Assembly: GCA_028707405.1 (NCBI GenBank)
Contig: JAQWBH010000017.1
Location: 1-32,017 of the forward strand
Length of the DNA: 32,017 nucleotides
Direction: 5' to 3'
Source: Parabacteroides sp.
Lineage (GTDB): Bacteria > Bacteroidota > Bacteroidia > Bacteroidales > Tannerellaceae
The notes below the pieces were generated by a model, which was given only the letters and a program-made list of their open reading frames with translations, ran no database searches and had not been told where the DNA came from. Positions 17,311 through 25,311 of the stretch are shown piece by piece. The translations under genes were made by a program, and so were the position numbers. Within the stretch, counting starts at the first letter, position 1; the number at the start of each line of letters is the position of its first letter.

Positions 17311-18057
17311 TTATCTAATTGAATATCCACCGTCAATTATTAAATTTGTTCCTGTTGTCCACAAAGAAGCATCAGAAAGAAGATAAATCATTGCCCATGC
17401 CACCTCTTCTGGTCTTCCATATCTTTTTAACGGATATATCTTCTTATCTTCTTCAATCTGCTCTGAAGAAACGGTACCATTGCTTAGTATATTTGTTTCT
17501 ACCATTCCTGGGCAAACAGCATTTACTCGAATTCCTTTTGCTGATAATTCTAATGCGGCTCCTTGAATAAATGCGCTGATGGCACCTTTTGTACTAGCAT
17601 ACATCGTATTACCAATGCTTGTTCGACCTAAACCAGACAGTGAGCTCGTAAAAACAACCGAAGCTCCCTTCTTTAGTTTTTTCATCTTTACTAAGGATCT
17701 TAATATAATGATAGGCGCAATAGTATTGACTCCCATCATATTTTGAAGTACATCTTCGTTTATGAATTGTACTGGGGCAAATTCGGTATAACCAGCATTA
17801 TTAATCACCCCTTGGATTTCGGGTAACTTCGCTACCATTTTTGTTATTTCCGAGAAATCGATTAAGTCACATAACAATATGCTGTGTCCTGTGCCATCAA
17901 GTGCAGAAAAGGTTTTTTCAAGCCTTTCTTTATTTCGAGCAGTAATGATTACCTTTGCTCCCAACTTTGAACATTCGATAGCAGCACTTTTACCAATTCC
18001 AGAAGAAGCTCCAGTTATCAAGATAGTTTTACCCTCGAGAGAATATGGATTATACAT
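17311..18057 (-). CDS. FabG-like short-chain dehydrogenase/reductase (SDR 2)
   Basis: A second 248-residue classical SDR with ITGASSGIGKSAA near residue 14, INNAGYTEF at about 85-93 and the catalytic Ser139, Tyr153 and Lys157 (TSSLSGLG, then MYASTKGA). The ending has TTGTNLIIDGGYS. It lies two bases from one ketosynthase start and three bases after the other ketosynthase stop. It should reduce the 3-keto group made by one of them. It is not a close copy of SDR 1, so the two may differ in substrate length or product stereochemistry. Confidence 0.88.
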   Translation of the reverse strand: MYNPYSLEGKTILITGASSGIGKSAAIECSKLGAKVIITARNKERLEKTFSALDGTGHSILLCDLIDFSEITKMVAKLPEIQGVINNAGYTEFAPVQFINEDVLQNMMGVNTIAPIIILRSLVKMKKLKKGASVVFTSSLSGLGRTSIGNTMYASTKGAISAFIQGAALELSAKGIRVNAVCPGMVETNILSNGTVSSEQIEEDKKIYPLKRYGRPEEVAWAMIYLLSDASLWTTGTNLIIDGGYSIR

Positions 18058-18060
18058 AAA

Positions 18061-19119
18061 CTATATTTCAATTAAATCTGGCACAATAATTTTATCTGTT
18101 TCAAAGTATATGCTTCCCCACGAAAGACCTACTCCAAAGGCACATCCCAATATCTTCATTTTTGATGATGTCAGTTCCTTCTGGCGTTTGACTACAAGAG
18201 TTAGAGGTAATGAAGCACAAGATGTATTACCAAATTGTTCCATGCAATAAGGCATTTTATCAGCATCTATCTTAAGCTTGGTCCTGATCTTTTCATTAAG
18301 GAACATATTTGCCTGATGAAAAGGGAAACAATCAATTGAGTTTAGATCAATTCCATAATGCTCACATAACCCCATAACACTTTTTGGAGCCTTAGATATT
18401 GCAAAAGAGAATACACTCATTCCATCCAACCGGCTATGCAATCTGGTCATTATTTTACCTTCTCCCAGATCTTCATAAATAAGACTCTTATTTGTTGTAG
18501 GGTTGCGATAACCGCCATCAGGAATAATAATAGTATCCTTTCCTGATCCGTCAGTTGCCAGATGAACTTTTATTCCATTACTATTAGAATCGTATATTAG
18601 AGCAGTTGCAGTTCCAGCATCTCCAAATAGAGGATAAGAGGTTTTGTCCTTCACACAATTCTGTCTGGTAGTCAAATCCCCACATAGCAACAAGGCTTTC
18701 TTAATACAGCCATTTAGCAAGAGAGAGGAAACAACACTCATTCCATATACCCAACCAGAACACCCAAGAGATATGTCAAAAGCCAAACACTCCTTGTTTA
18801 AGTTTAAGCGTTCTTGAAGGACACAAGCAGTAGCAGGAAGAATATAATCTGGAGTCTGAGAGACAAAGACCAGAGCATCTATCTGTGTCTTCTCCCAATT
18901 TAATTCATGAATTAGCTTCTCCGCTGCCGTAAAACAAAAATCGGATGAGCAACAACCTTCTTGTGCAACCCTCTTTTCCTCAATGCCTGTAGACAATATG
19001 AACTTTTCACGTTCCTCTGCGTTGGAGAATAATGTGGAATCACTATTTCTTTCAATATTCTGAGGAACGCAAGCTGATATTCCAACCAACTTAACTGAAG
19101 GAATAGATAAATATGCCAT
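18061..19119 (-). CDS. 3-oxoacyl-ACP synthase III-like ketosynthase (KASIII 2)
   Basis: A 352-residue KASIII-type enzyme with an intact triad: Cys120 in ISLGCSGWVYG, His268 in FPFHQANMF and Asn298 in EQFGNTSCAS. The start codon overlaps the stop of the second ACP gene by one base, so carrier and ketosynthase are made together. As the first ketosynthase in the direction of transcription, it may do the first condensation, with KASIII 1 doing the second; the order is inference. An acyltransferase role (some KASIII-like enzymes form esters) is the main alternative. Confidence 0.93.
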   Translation of the reverse strand: MAYLSIPSVKLVGISACVPQNIERNSDSTLFSNAEEREKFILSTGIEEKRVAQEGCCSSDFCFTAAEKLIHELNWEKTQIDALVFVSQTPDYILPATACVLQERLNLNKECLAFDISLGCSGWVYGMSVVSSLLLNGCIKKALLLCGDLTTRQNCVKDKTSYPLFGDAGTATALIYDSNSNGIKVHLATDGSGKDTIIIPDGGYRNPTTNKSLIYEDLGEGKIMTRLHSRLDGMSVFSFAISKAPKSVMGLCEHYGIDLNSIDCFPFHQANMFLNEKIRTKLKIDADKMPYCMEQFGNTSCASLPLTLVVKRQKELTSSKMKILGCAFGVGLSWGSIYFETDKIIVPDLIEI

Positions 19120-19349
19120 TAAAGTTTACTTTTCACAGTATTATACAAATCTTCAACCGTTACAGAAGCTCTCATATCATCGCCCTTCAGTGTGACATCA
19201 TATTCTTCATCTACCATAGCAATTATTGACAACGCTATTAATGATGAATACTCGTCCAAATCGTGGAACACTGTTGTCGCTGAAATTTCACTTGCATCAG
19301 TCTCGTCGAACTGGTCTGCAAAACTCTTAATAAATTCGTTCAGTTCCAT
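19119..19349 (-). CDS. Acyl carrier protein (second), with SS instead of DS at the pantetheine site
   Basis: A 76-residue acidic helical protein. The expected carrier motif is read as EYSSLIALS, so that Ser36 aligns with the phosphopantetheine serine but the usual Asp before it is Ser35. The rest (IAMVDEEYDVTLKGDDMR, TVEDLYNTV) is typical of carrier proteins of polysaccharide loci. It lies two bases after the GNAT gene and overlaps KASIII 2 by one base, so it is the likely carrier from which an acyl group is built or handed to the GNAT. The changed residue may alter recognition by the host phosphopantetheinyl transferase. Confidence 0.82.
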   Translation of the reverse strand: MELNEFIKSFADQFDETDASEISATTVFHDLDEYSSLIALSIIAMVDEEYDVTLKGDDMRASVTVEDLYNTVKSKL

Positions 19350-19351
19350 AA

Positions 19352-19900
19352 TTAATATATTTTGATTTTGTTTATATTATTTCTTATTTTTTGAGATTTT
19401 AATAGATAATTCTGTTTAGTAATCTTCCCATACAAATATGGGATTCCATCATTATCAAGCGTTTCGCCATCCCATTCGCAACCAAATCCTTTATTAAGTG
19501 AAAGTACATGAGTATTATCTTTATACACCCATACGTCTAGATAATTCAGACATAGTACATTAAAAATGAAGTCATCGTGTAATATGCCTGTTTCTGAATT
19601 TTGAATAGAATTTCCTATTGAACAAAATCTTCCAACCTCAGCATGATTTTCTATTATGTTATAAACGCTTACCGTCCCAATACGTCGATGTTCTTTATCC
19701 TCAATGATAAAGTAGTAACTATCATTATCTGCCCTCTGCTTGGTAATCCATGCACGCTGCTGTTCAACCGTAACATTTAGAAATGGCAGATATTTAGATA
19801 TCTCATGATTATTTCTAATCTCCAAGATGAATTCTGTGTCATCCTCTGTTACTGAGCGAAGGTTAACGAGCTTTCCTTCAAGAATACCGTCGTAAATCAT
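19352..19900 (-). CDS. GNAT-family N-acyltransferase, RimJ/PseH-like
   Basis: A 182-residue GNAT protein: GKLVNLRSVTEDDTEFILEI is the typical RimJ/RimL opening, followed by YYFIIEDKEHRRIGTVSVYN and a C-terminal part with LNKGFGCEWDG. In sugar loci this type (PseH, WecD-like) acylates an amino group of a nucleotide sugar. It overlaps the aminotransferase by one base and is followed two bases later by the second ACP. This gene order strongly suggests that it transfers the ACP-made acyl group to the new amino group. Plain acetyl-CoA as donor remains possible. Confidence 0.82.
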   Translation of the reverse strand: MIYDGILEGKLVNLRSVTEDDTEFILEIRNNHEISKYLPFLNVTVEQQRAWITKQRADNDSYYFIIEDKEHRRIGTVSVYNIIENHAEVGRFCSIGNSIQNSETGILHDDFIFNVLCLNYLDVWVYKDNTHVLSLNKGFGCEWDGETLDNDGIPYLYGKITKQNYLLKSQKIRNNINKIKIY

Positions 19901-21030
19901 TATTTTACAAATTTATTTACGATAGAAATTATCTTCTCCACCTCTTCATCGGTAAGCCACATGTGCATAGGAAGGGTTATCAAATGCTCGCTGACTTCAC
20001 TTGCATATTTGCAGGTTCCCTTAGCATAGAGATACATACTGTACTCTGTATTGTCACGATAGTGAACACCTCCATAGATGTCATTCTTCGCAAGTTCACC
20101 CAGAAGACCTTGACGATCCGGAACAATCAACTCATAGATATGATAAGAGCACTCATCATGATAAGGAGCCCTTACAATCTGAATTTTCGGATTATTCTCA
20201 AAAGCCTTGTTGTACATCTCTACGATTTCGCGACGACGTGCATTGTCACGGTCAAGATACTTCAACTGCACAAGTGCAATAGCAGCCATTATGGCATTAC
20301 CATTATACTTGTATCCAACATAGTCAACATCATACTTCCAAGCGTATGTTCCATTGTTTGAACGTGCATACGTGTCTTTGTTGATTCCAAGCCATGCAAG
20401 TTGACGAGCAATCTTATCATTTTCCGCATCAGCAAAGCAAATCATGCCACTATCCCCTGTAGGAAGATTCTTTACAGCTTGATATGAATAGACGGTGACA
20501 TCTACACCATCCCAAGTTCCCGGGCAAACACCATTGACACGAGTTCCTGACATATGTGCTCCATCAAGGATAAGCTTCAAGTTATGCTTTATGCAAATTT
20601 CAATAATTTTGTCGAGCTGACCGACACGTCCGCCATAGCCCACAAAGATGACGGCTCTGGTCTTGTCGTTGATTTTCTTCTCTACATCTACAGGATCAAG
20701 GCAAAGATACTGATCAACATCAGCAAATGTTGCATGCATGTTTTCATATAAAATAGCATGATTGGTAGATACGAAAGTGATAGGAGTAGAGATGATCTCA
20801 TCACCATCGTGCCAACCATTCTGCATCTTCAGAATCTTTGCTGCAAGGTGAAGACCAACGGTATTAGAGTTGAGGTAATAAGCATTCTTATGACCTGTGT
20901 ACTCTTTCCAGGCATTCTCAAACTCTACTGTTTTGAAACCCATACCTGTCCAGCCTTTTTCAAGGCACTCTCTTACAGCGTCGAGACATTCATCAATCTC
21001 GAATTTTGGCTTTAATACTTGAATACTCAT
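19900..21030 (-). CDS. DegT/DnrJ/EryC1/StrS-family sugar aminotransferase
   Basis: A 376-residue PLP enzyme. Seen: the fold opening LKPKFEIDECLDAVRECLEK with GWTGMG, AYYLNSNTVGLHLA, Asp156 in LILDGAH, and the PLP lysine Lys187 in SYQAVKNLPTGDSG. It should convert a 4-keto (or 3-keto) 6-deoxy nucleotide sugar to the amino sugar with glutamate. Possible substrates in this locus are the UDP-4-keto-QuiNAc made by the CapD-like enzyme, or dTDP-4-keto-6-deoxyglucose from the rhamnose pathway. The active-site block differs from PglE, so I do not name the product. It is coupled to the GNAT that would acylate the product. Confidence 0.92.
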   Translation of the reverse strand: MSIQVLKPKFEIDECLDAVRECLEKGWTGMGFKTVEFENAWKEYTGHKNAYYLNSNTVGLHLAAKILKMQNGWHDGDEIISTPITFVSTNHAILYENMHATFADVDQYLCLDPVDVEKKINDKTRAVIFVGYGGRVGQLDKIIEICIKHNLKLILDGAHMSGTRVNGVCPGTWDGVDVTVYSYQAVKNLPTGDSGMICFADAENDKIARQLAWLGINKDTYARSNNGTYAWKYDVDYVGYKYNGNAIMAAIALVQLKYLDRDNARRREIVEMYNKAFENNPKIQIVRAPYHDECSYHIYELIVPDRQGLLGELAKNDIYGGVHYRDNTEYSMYLYAKGTCKYASEVSEHLITLPMHMWLTDEEVEKIISIVNKFVK

Positions 21031-21046
21031 AATTAAAAATCCATTA

Positions 21047-21619
21047 TTATTTACTCATTAATTCATTTTCTGCGATGTATCTCCACAAGGGAGCCAACAT
21101 TATTCCTTCGGTTATTTCATCCTGCAGCATCAATTGTTTGACTTCATCAATTGACATCAGAAGAACTTCTATATTCTCAGTTTGTTCAAGTCTTTGTTTT
21201 GAAGTTAGTCTAACACCCTTTGCCAAAAAAGAATGATTGATGTTTGACATCGAACTAGGGTTGGGAGAAGATTTGCCATACTCAATCCATTGGCCTCCCG
21301 AATAGCCTGTTTCCTCAAGAAGTTCTCTCTGAGCTGCTTTAATGGGAGTTTCTCCTTTGTCTATCATACCAGCACAAATCTCATACTCAATAATATCCAA
21401 ACCGTGACGATATTGACGTTCCATTACAAGGAGACCATCTTCTGTAATAGCTACCACATTCACCCAATCTGGATTCTCTATGACAAAGAAATCCTCTATC
21501 TCAGATTTATTGGGCAATCTGACATGATCAGATCTGACTGTAAGATATTTGTGCTGGTATAAGTATTTACTGGAAAGAAGTTCCCATTTACTTATATCAG
21601 AATCAGTAGAGGGGTGCAT
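21047..21619 (-). CDS. NUDIX hydrolase, ADP-ribose pyrophosphatase-like
   Basis: A 190-residue protein with a complete NUDIX box at 84-106: GMIDKGE, then RELLEETGY (G-x5-E-x7-RE-x2-EE-x-G pattern). The length and the opening fit the ADP-ribose/nucleotide-sugar hydrolase group. The first 17 bases overlap the end of rfbC. Its place among nucleotide-sugar genes suggests that it hydrolyses a sugar nucleotide, to clear a dead-end or control a pool. The locus itself does not need such an activity for synthesis, so its job is unknown. Confidence 0.88.
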   Translation of the reverse strand: MHPSTDSDISKWELLSSKYLYQHKYLTVRSDHVRLPNKSEIEDFFVIENPDWVNVVAITEDGLLVMERQYRHGLDIIEYEICAGMIDKGETPIKAAQRELLEETGYSGGQWIEYGKSSPNPSSMSNINHSFLAKGVRLTSKQRLEQTENIEVLLMSIDEVKQLMLQDEITEGIMLAPLWRYIAENELMSK

Positions 21620-22187
21620 CTATGCTGAATAGATTATCGTAGTCCTTTAGTAATTGATGTTTAGTATCTTTGTCACTCAACAAGGCCTTATCGGCCGGAA
21701 TTCGCCAATCGATTCCCAAGCTTTCATCCACTATGCTGATTCCGCCATCCGCTTCTGGATGATAAAACTCATCACATTTGTATTGTAAAATAGCCTTTTC
21801 GCTAAGTACTGCAAATCCGTGAGCAAAACCTCTTGGTATAAGAAATTGACGATGATTATCTTCTGTCAACTCAACAGTTACATGTTTACCATACGTAGGA
21901 CTTCCTTTTCGGATGTCTACTGCCACATCGAGAACTGAACCTCGGACACATCTTACAAGCTTTGACTGTGCAAACGGGGGCTTTTGAAAATGGAACCCTC
22001 TCATTACACCATAACTTGACATTGATTCATTGTCCTGAATAAAATTTATGGTATGACCTAAGATGGCTACTACTTTCTCATCAAACTCACGTTTTGAAAA
22101 GCTCTCGAAGAAATACCCACGAGCATCTTTGAACACACGAGGTTCAATAATTAATATGCCTTCAATGGCTGTCTTTATTATTTCCAT
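21603..22187 (-). CDS. rfbC: dTDP-4-dehydrorhamnose 3,5-epimerase
   Basis: A 194-residue cupin-fold enzyme that performs the third step of dTDP-L-rhamnose synthesis. Seen: GYFFESFSKREFDE, the active-site blocks MRGFHFQKPPFAQSKLVRC and IPRGFAHGFAVLSE, and YKCDEFYHPEADGGI with the catalytic Tyr region. It is full length. It lies 11 bases after rfbA and overlaps the NUDIX gene. The gene order rfbD-rfbA-rfbC without rfbB is incomplete for the pathway, so rfbB must lie outside the window if rhamnose is made. Confidence 0.95.
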   Translation of the reverse strand: MEIIKTAIEGILIIEPRVFKDARGYFFESFSKREFDEKVVAILGHTINFIQDNESMSSYGVMRGFHFQKPPFAQSKLVRCVRGSVLDVAVDIRKGSPTYGKHVTVELTEDNHRQFLIPRGFAHGFAVLSEKAILQYKCDEFYHPEADGGISIVDESLGIDWRIPADKALLSDKDTKHQLLKDYDNLFSIDAPLY

Positions 22188-22198
22188 TATCTGGCTAC

Positions 22199-23083
22199 TT
22201 AATAAATAAATATTCCTTCAGCTACATTTTTTAGATGTCGACCATAAGGGGATTTTCCGTATATCTTAGCCGATTCAAGAAGTTTCTCTTTAGATATCCA
22301 ACCATTCTTATAGGCAATTTCCTCTGGGGCAGATATTTTTATGCCTTGCCGTTTTTCTGTCATCTGAACAAACTCAGAAGCCTCAATCAAACTGTCCATC
22401 GTTCCAGTATCCAACCAGGCAAATCCACGACCAAGGATGACACCCCTCAATGTACCATCCTGGAGATATAGGCCATTAAGGGATGTAATCTCTAATTCTC
22501 CTCTATCTGATGGTTTTATTTTCTTTGCCCACTTCACTACACTGTTGTCATAAAAATAGAGACCAGTAATACAATAATTACTCTTAGGTTGTTTTGGCTT
22601 TTCTTCAACTGATAGGATCTTTCCTGTTTCGTCAAATTCCATAATCCCGAAACGTTCAGGATCATTTACATAGTAGCCAAAGATAGTAGCATAGCCGTCC
22701 TCGGCATTCTTTACTGCGTGTTTGAGCTTTGCTACGAGACCTCCACCATAAAAAATATTATCTCCGAGTATCATAGCACACAGGTCATCCCCAATGAACT
22801 CTTCACCCAATAAAAAGGCCTGCGCAAGTCCATCTGGCGATGGTTGAACCTTATATGAAAGATTGACACCAAACTGGTGTCCATTTCCAAGAAGCCTTTC
22901 AAAGTTTGACAAATCTACCGGAGTAGAGATTATAAGAATCTCTTTAATCCCAGCCAGCATAAGTGTTGACAGAGGATAGTAGATCATCGGTTTATCGTAA
23001 ATTGGCAACAACTGTTTTGATGTTACCATCGTCAATGGATAGAGGCGTGTTCCGGCACCACCGGCGAGAATAATACCTTTCAT
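22199..23083 (-). CDS. rfbA: Glucose-1-phosphate thymidylyltransferase
   Basis: A 294-residue nucleotidyltransferase making dTDP-glucose from glucose-1-phosphate and dTTP. Seen: the signature [36 protein letters not shown], the substrate block [24 protein letters not shown] and [19 protein letters not shown]. The length matches the common 290-residue RmlA class. It is 11 bases after rfbD and 11 before rfbC. The dTDP-glucose formed is the entry to rhamnose and possibly to dTDP-amino sugars. Confidence 0.97.
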   Translation of the reverse strand: MKGIILAGGAGTRLYPLTMVTSKQLLPIYDKPMIYYPLSTLMLAGIKEILIISTPVDLSNFERLLGNGHQFGVNLSYKVQPSPDGLAQAFLLGEEFIGDDLCAMILGDNIFYGGGLVAKLKHAVKNAEDGYATIFGYYVNDPERFGIMEFDETGKILSVEEKPKQPKSNYCITGLYFYDNSVVKWAKKIKPSDRGELEITSLNGLYLQDGTLRGVILGRGFAWLDTGTMDSLIEASEFVQMTEKRQGIKISAPEEIAYKNGWISKEKLLESAKIYGKSPYGRHLKNVAEGIFIY

Positions 23084-23094
23084 AATATTGAATT

Positions 23095-23970
23095 TTATAA
23101 CTGCTTCATACAGGATTCAAGCGAAACAAACCAATGAGGAATTGTCACGCCAAAGGCCTTCTTGACCTTACTCTTATCAAGTACCGAGAAGCTTGGACGT
23201 TTCACTTTTGAGCTATATTCTTCAGAGCTGCAAGGACGAATATCACAATGATGACCGCTGAGATAATTAATCATTACTGCAAAGTCATACCAAGAAACAG
23301 AGCCTTCGCATGTGAAATTATATTCTCCTATTAGATCTATCTTATTTTCATCTATTACTTTTAAGATAATGTTGGCTAGCTCAGGTGCATATGTTGGTGT
23401 CCCCACCTGATCATAAACAACATTCAGTGTGTCGCGCTCTCCTGTGAGACGAATCATCGTCTTCATAAAGTTATTTCCATACTTTGAGAATAACCACGCT
23501 GTGCGGAACAAAATATATTTACATCCAGAAGCGAAAATTTGCTTTTCTCCAGAATATTTAGTGGTAGCGTAAACATTAACAGGATTCTTTTCATCTGTTT
23601 CAACGTATGGAGCAGCCTTTGAACCATTATAGACAAAGTCTGTTGAAATATGGATAAGAGAGATATCTCTTTCCTTTGCCACAGTTGCTAAATTGTGAAC
23701 AGCATCTGAATTGAGTAGCTGTGCTGTTTCAATATCCATCTCCGCCTTTTCAACATTTGTATAAGCGGCACAGTTTACTATGTTATCTATTTTCTCTGAT
23801 TTGGCTATTGTTCTAATAGCATCAATAAGAGTAATATCAAGATAGATTACTTCATCATCACCACTCGATGCCACATCCGTAAATACAAATCTATGATTTG
23901 TGAAACTAATAGAAGCAGCTCTCAATGCCTGCCCCAACTGACCATTCGCTCCTGTTACAAGTATATTCAT
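23095..23970 (-). CDS. rfbD: dTDP-4-dehydrorhamnose reductase
   Basis: A 291-residue SDR that reduces dTDP-4-keto-rhamnose to dTDP-L-rhamnose. Seen: [17 protein letters not shown], the [12 protein letters not shown] block, [26 protein letters not shown] (Tyr-x3-Lys) and [14 protein letters not shown]. It is the first clear gene of the operon in the direction of transcription; only the 91-residue ORF lies between it and the IS fragment. I see no strong Bacteroidota promoter directly in front of it, so transcription may come from further upstream, or from the IS border. Confidence 0.95.
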   Translation of the reverse strand: MNILVTGANGQLGQALRAASISFTNHRFVFTDVASSGDDEVIYLDITLIDAIRTIAKSEKIDNIVNCAAYTNVEKAEMDIETAQLLNSDAVHNLATVAKERDISLIHISTDFVYNGSKAAPYVETDEKNPVNVYATTKYSGEKQIFASGCKYILFRTAWLFSKYGNNFMKTMIRLTGERDTLNVVYDQVGTPTYAPELANIILKVIDENKIDLIGEYNFTCEGSVSWYDFAVMINYLSGHHCDIRPCSSEEYSSKVKRPSFSVLDKSKVKKAFGVTIPHWFVSLESCMKQL

Positions 23971-24000
23971 TTTGTTAAGATCATGTAGATAAAATATTTT

Positions 24001-24276
24001 CTAGTTATACTCTATGCTCCACCAAAAAGAGCTCGTTTGATTAGTATCGTCTGTCACTTTGATATAGAAAGCAATAATTATGCTGCCGAAATAATAGATT
24101 GGCCGGATAATCATATTTGACCCGTTGGAATGCAAATCTTCAAAATAGTCAAGCCATTGCTGTGTGGTCCGATTGTCATCCTTCGGATCTTCCATTTTCA
24201 TAAACCTAAAATACTCTTTAACATAACCCTTTAATGATTCAAAAGGCATGTTCAATTTTTCAAATTCAGCATTCAT
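24001..24276 (-). CDS. Hypothetical 91-residue protein
   Basis: I do not recognise this protein. It has a charged N-terminal helix (MNAEFEKLNMPFESLKGYVK), a second acidic segment ending in WLDYFEDLHSNG and a C-terminal strand-like half (MIIRPIYYFGSIIIAFYIKV) ending FWWSIEYN. Its start lies about 5 bases from the left end of the IS1380 fragment, and the frame upstream runs into that fragment without a stop. It may therefore be a gene cut at its 5' end by the insertion. It is in line with the operon, 30 bases before rfbD. Confidence 0.4.
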   Translation of the reverse strand: MNAEFEKLNMPFESLKGYVKEYFRFMKMEDPKDDNRTTQQWLDYFEDLHSNGSNMIIRPIYYFGSIIIAFYIKVTDDTNQTSSFWWSIEYN

Positions 24277-24378
24277 ATAAGGACACCTCTAAAAACAGGT
24301 TTCAGCCCGGTTAATAATGCAATAAAAGTATAACATTGTTTTTCCAACCTGAATTATTCATAAAAAAACAGGAAAAGT

Positions 24379-24408
24379 TTGTTAACTAATTGATATTTAC
24401 TATCTTTT
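24379..24408 (+). promoter_or_regulatory. Possible Bacteroidota-type promoter of the IS transposase
   Basis: A TTG at 24379-24381 is followed after 19 bases by TATCTTTT at 24401-24408, close to the Bacteroidota pattern TTG-N19-TAnnTTTG; the last base is T instead of G. It lies about 30 bases before the transposase start. No experimental support. Confidence 0.3.
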
Positions 24409-24436
24409 AGGCTACAAAACAAAAACTAACCTTTCC

Positions 24437-24770
24437 ATGAGTAAAGATACAAAAAAACCCAATACCAACCCCATTTCTGAGATCAATAATTTTTCTTCTA
24501 CCCTTTTTATCCTTTCTCAGGTTTGCAAAAAGCCAATTGAGATGAGCTTTTCAGTAGAGAAGATTTCTTTAGATGGAGGATTACTATTATTACGTGAGAT
24601 AGAAGCCCGGAGCGGCATATTACAATCTATTACCAACTGTATTGGGGAGGATCGTCACTCTGGCTATATAAATACATTCAATAAGTTCAATGTTGGCTCA
24701 GCGGGTATTCCAAATTGCCGCGGGATACGAAGATGCCAATGATTGCAATACGTTGAGGGACGATATAATC
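24437..24770 (+). pseudogene. Truncated, frameshifted IS1380-type transposase
   Basis: The frame from 24437 gives a start with MSKDTKKPNTNPISEI, then SVEKISLDGGLLLLREIEAR and CIGEDRHSGYIN, as in IS1380 transposases. Around 24685-24690 the family sequence jumps to another frame and continues MLAQRVFQIAAGYEDANDCN and TLRDD to about 24764. The full protein is over 400 residues, so about three quarters are lost, including most of the catalytic core. It is dead by both frameshift and truncation. Confidence 0.8.
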
Positions 24771-25022
24771 CGAATCGCGCAATAATGAAATCCAATACGT
24801 AGTCTCATTGGATTCTTTGAGAGCAATACTTAACTTTGAAACAAAGTCGGCTTTTGATTGGGCAAATTCAGCTTTATAAACCAAAGCGCCAGTAGCCGTC
24901 CCCGCTTTAAGAAACTGTTTAGATAAAACAAATTCTTTATGTTCAGAAACAATCTGTTTGTAAACCCGAATCACCCCCAACGCAAAAGCATACGACTTCT
25001 CCCTTAAAACACGCTCCCCCAT
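24687..25022 (-). pseudogene. Four-helix-bundle protein gene (S23/IVP type), 3' end replaced by IS sequence
   Basis: The frame starting at 25022 reads MGERVLREKSYAFALGVIRV, QFLKAGTATGALVYKAEFAQ, SKADFVSKLSIALKESNETT and YWISLLRDSDYI, the typical core of the small four-helix-bundle proteins linked to 23S rRNA intervening sequences. After the residues DYI (near 24770) the frame reads backwards through the IS1380 fragment, so the fourth helix is missing and the last 25 or so residues are foreign. The role of this family is poorly known. It may still make a truncated protein. Confidence 0.72.
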
Positions 25023-25043
25023 TTTTCAAATTTCATTAATCAC

Positions 25044-25099
25044 TATTAGTTCTTCACTGTTAACTGTTCACTATTGGTTTTTAGTTTTTAGTTATTAGG
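25044..25099. repeat. Heptamer array, 8 units
   Basis: Eight in-phase 7-base units: tattagt, tcttcac, tgttaac, tgttcac, tattggt, ttttagt, ttttagt, tattagg. It lies upstream of the four-helix-bundle start. The units are the same family as the arrays at 27.8 and 29.2 kb, partly in reverse orientation. Confidence 0.7.
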
Positions 25100-25106
25100 A
25101 GTTTCA

Positions 25107-25211
25107 TTGAACCTCCCTTATACACCGATTGAACACTCCTTATACACTCCTTATACAACGTCTGAACGACCATTGAACAACCATTGAACAAGCCTTGAAC
25201 AACCCTTATTC
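25107..25211. repeat. Ten-unit tandem array, period 11 bp
   Basis: Hexamers begin at 25107, 25118, 25129, 25140, 25151, 25162, 25173, 25184, 25195 and 25206, exactly 11 bases apart. They read TTGAAC (five times), TTATAC (three times), CTGAAC and TTATTC. The five bases between them vary, often ending in CC or CA. The array is about 100 bases upstream of the HTH-protein start. Spacing close to one helical turn suggests repeated protein binding on one face of the DNA, but no known site is recognised. Confidence 0.75.
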
Positions 25212-25311
25212 AAAATGCAGATCAGCGCAGAAAAATGTCAAAACGTCCATGGAGGTATTACTTTTTTCAAAAAATCCTGATTAATGCATATAAATTTTAA
25301 AAATCAACAAT

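Larger units (their letters stand above)
24281..24770 (+). mobile_element. IS1380-family insertion sequence fragment (left end only)
   Basis: The left end begins around the purine-rich sequence just after 24280 (cacctctaaaaacagg), followed by a 150-base leader and the first part of a transposase. The right part is missing: around 24761-24770 the sequence turns into the end of the four-helix-bundle gene on the opposite strand. The join has a possible short shared stretch (gatataatc). Family is assigned from the transposase pieces SLDGGLLLLREIEARSG and RVFQIAAGYEDANDCNTLRD. Confidence 0.75.

Noticed and set aside
11339-19349. Bioluminescence (lux) operon or polyketide synthase cluster
   Set aside because: No luxA/luxB and no modular PKS proteins are present; the genes sit inside a polysaccharide operon, so an acyl-sugar role is more likely.
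25107-25211. CRISPR or plasmid iterons
   Set aside because: The units are 11 bases with 5-base variable parts, too short for CRISPR, and no replication protein is nearby; kept only as an unexplained array.
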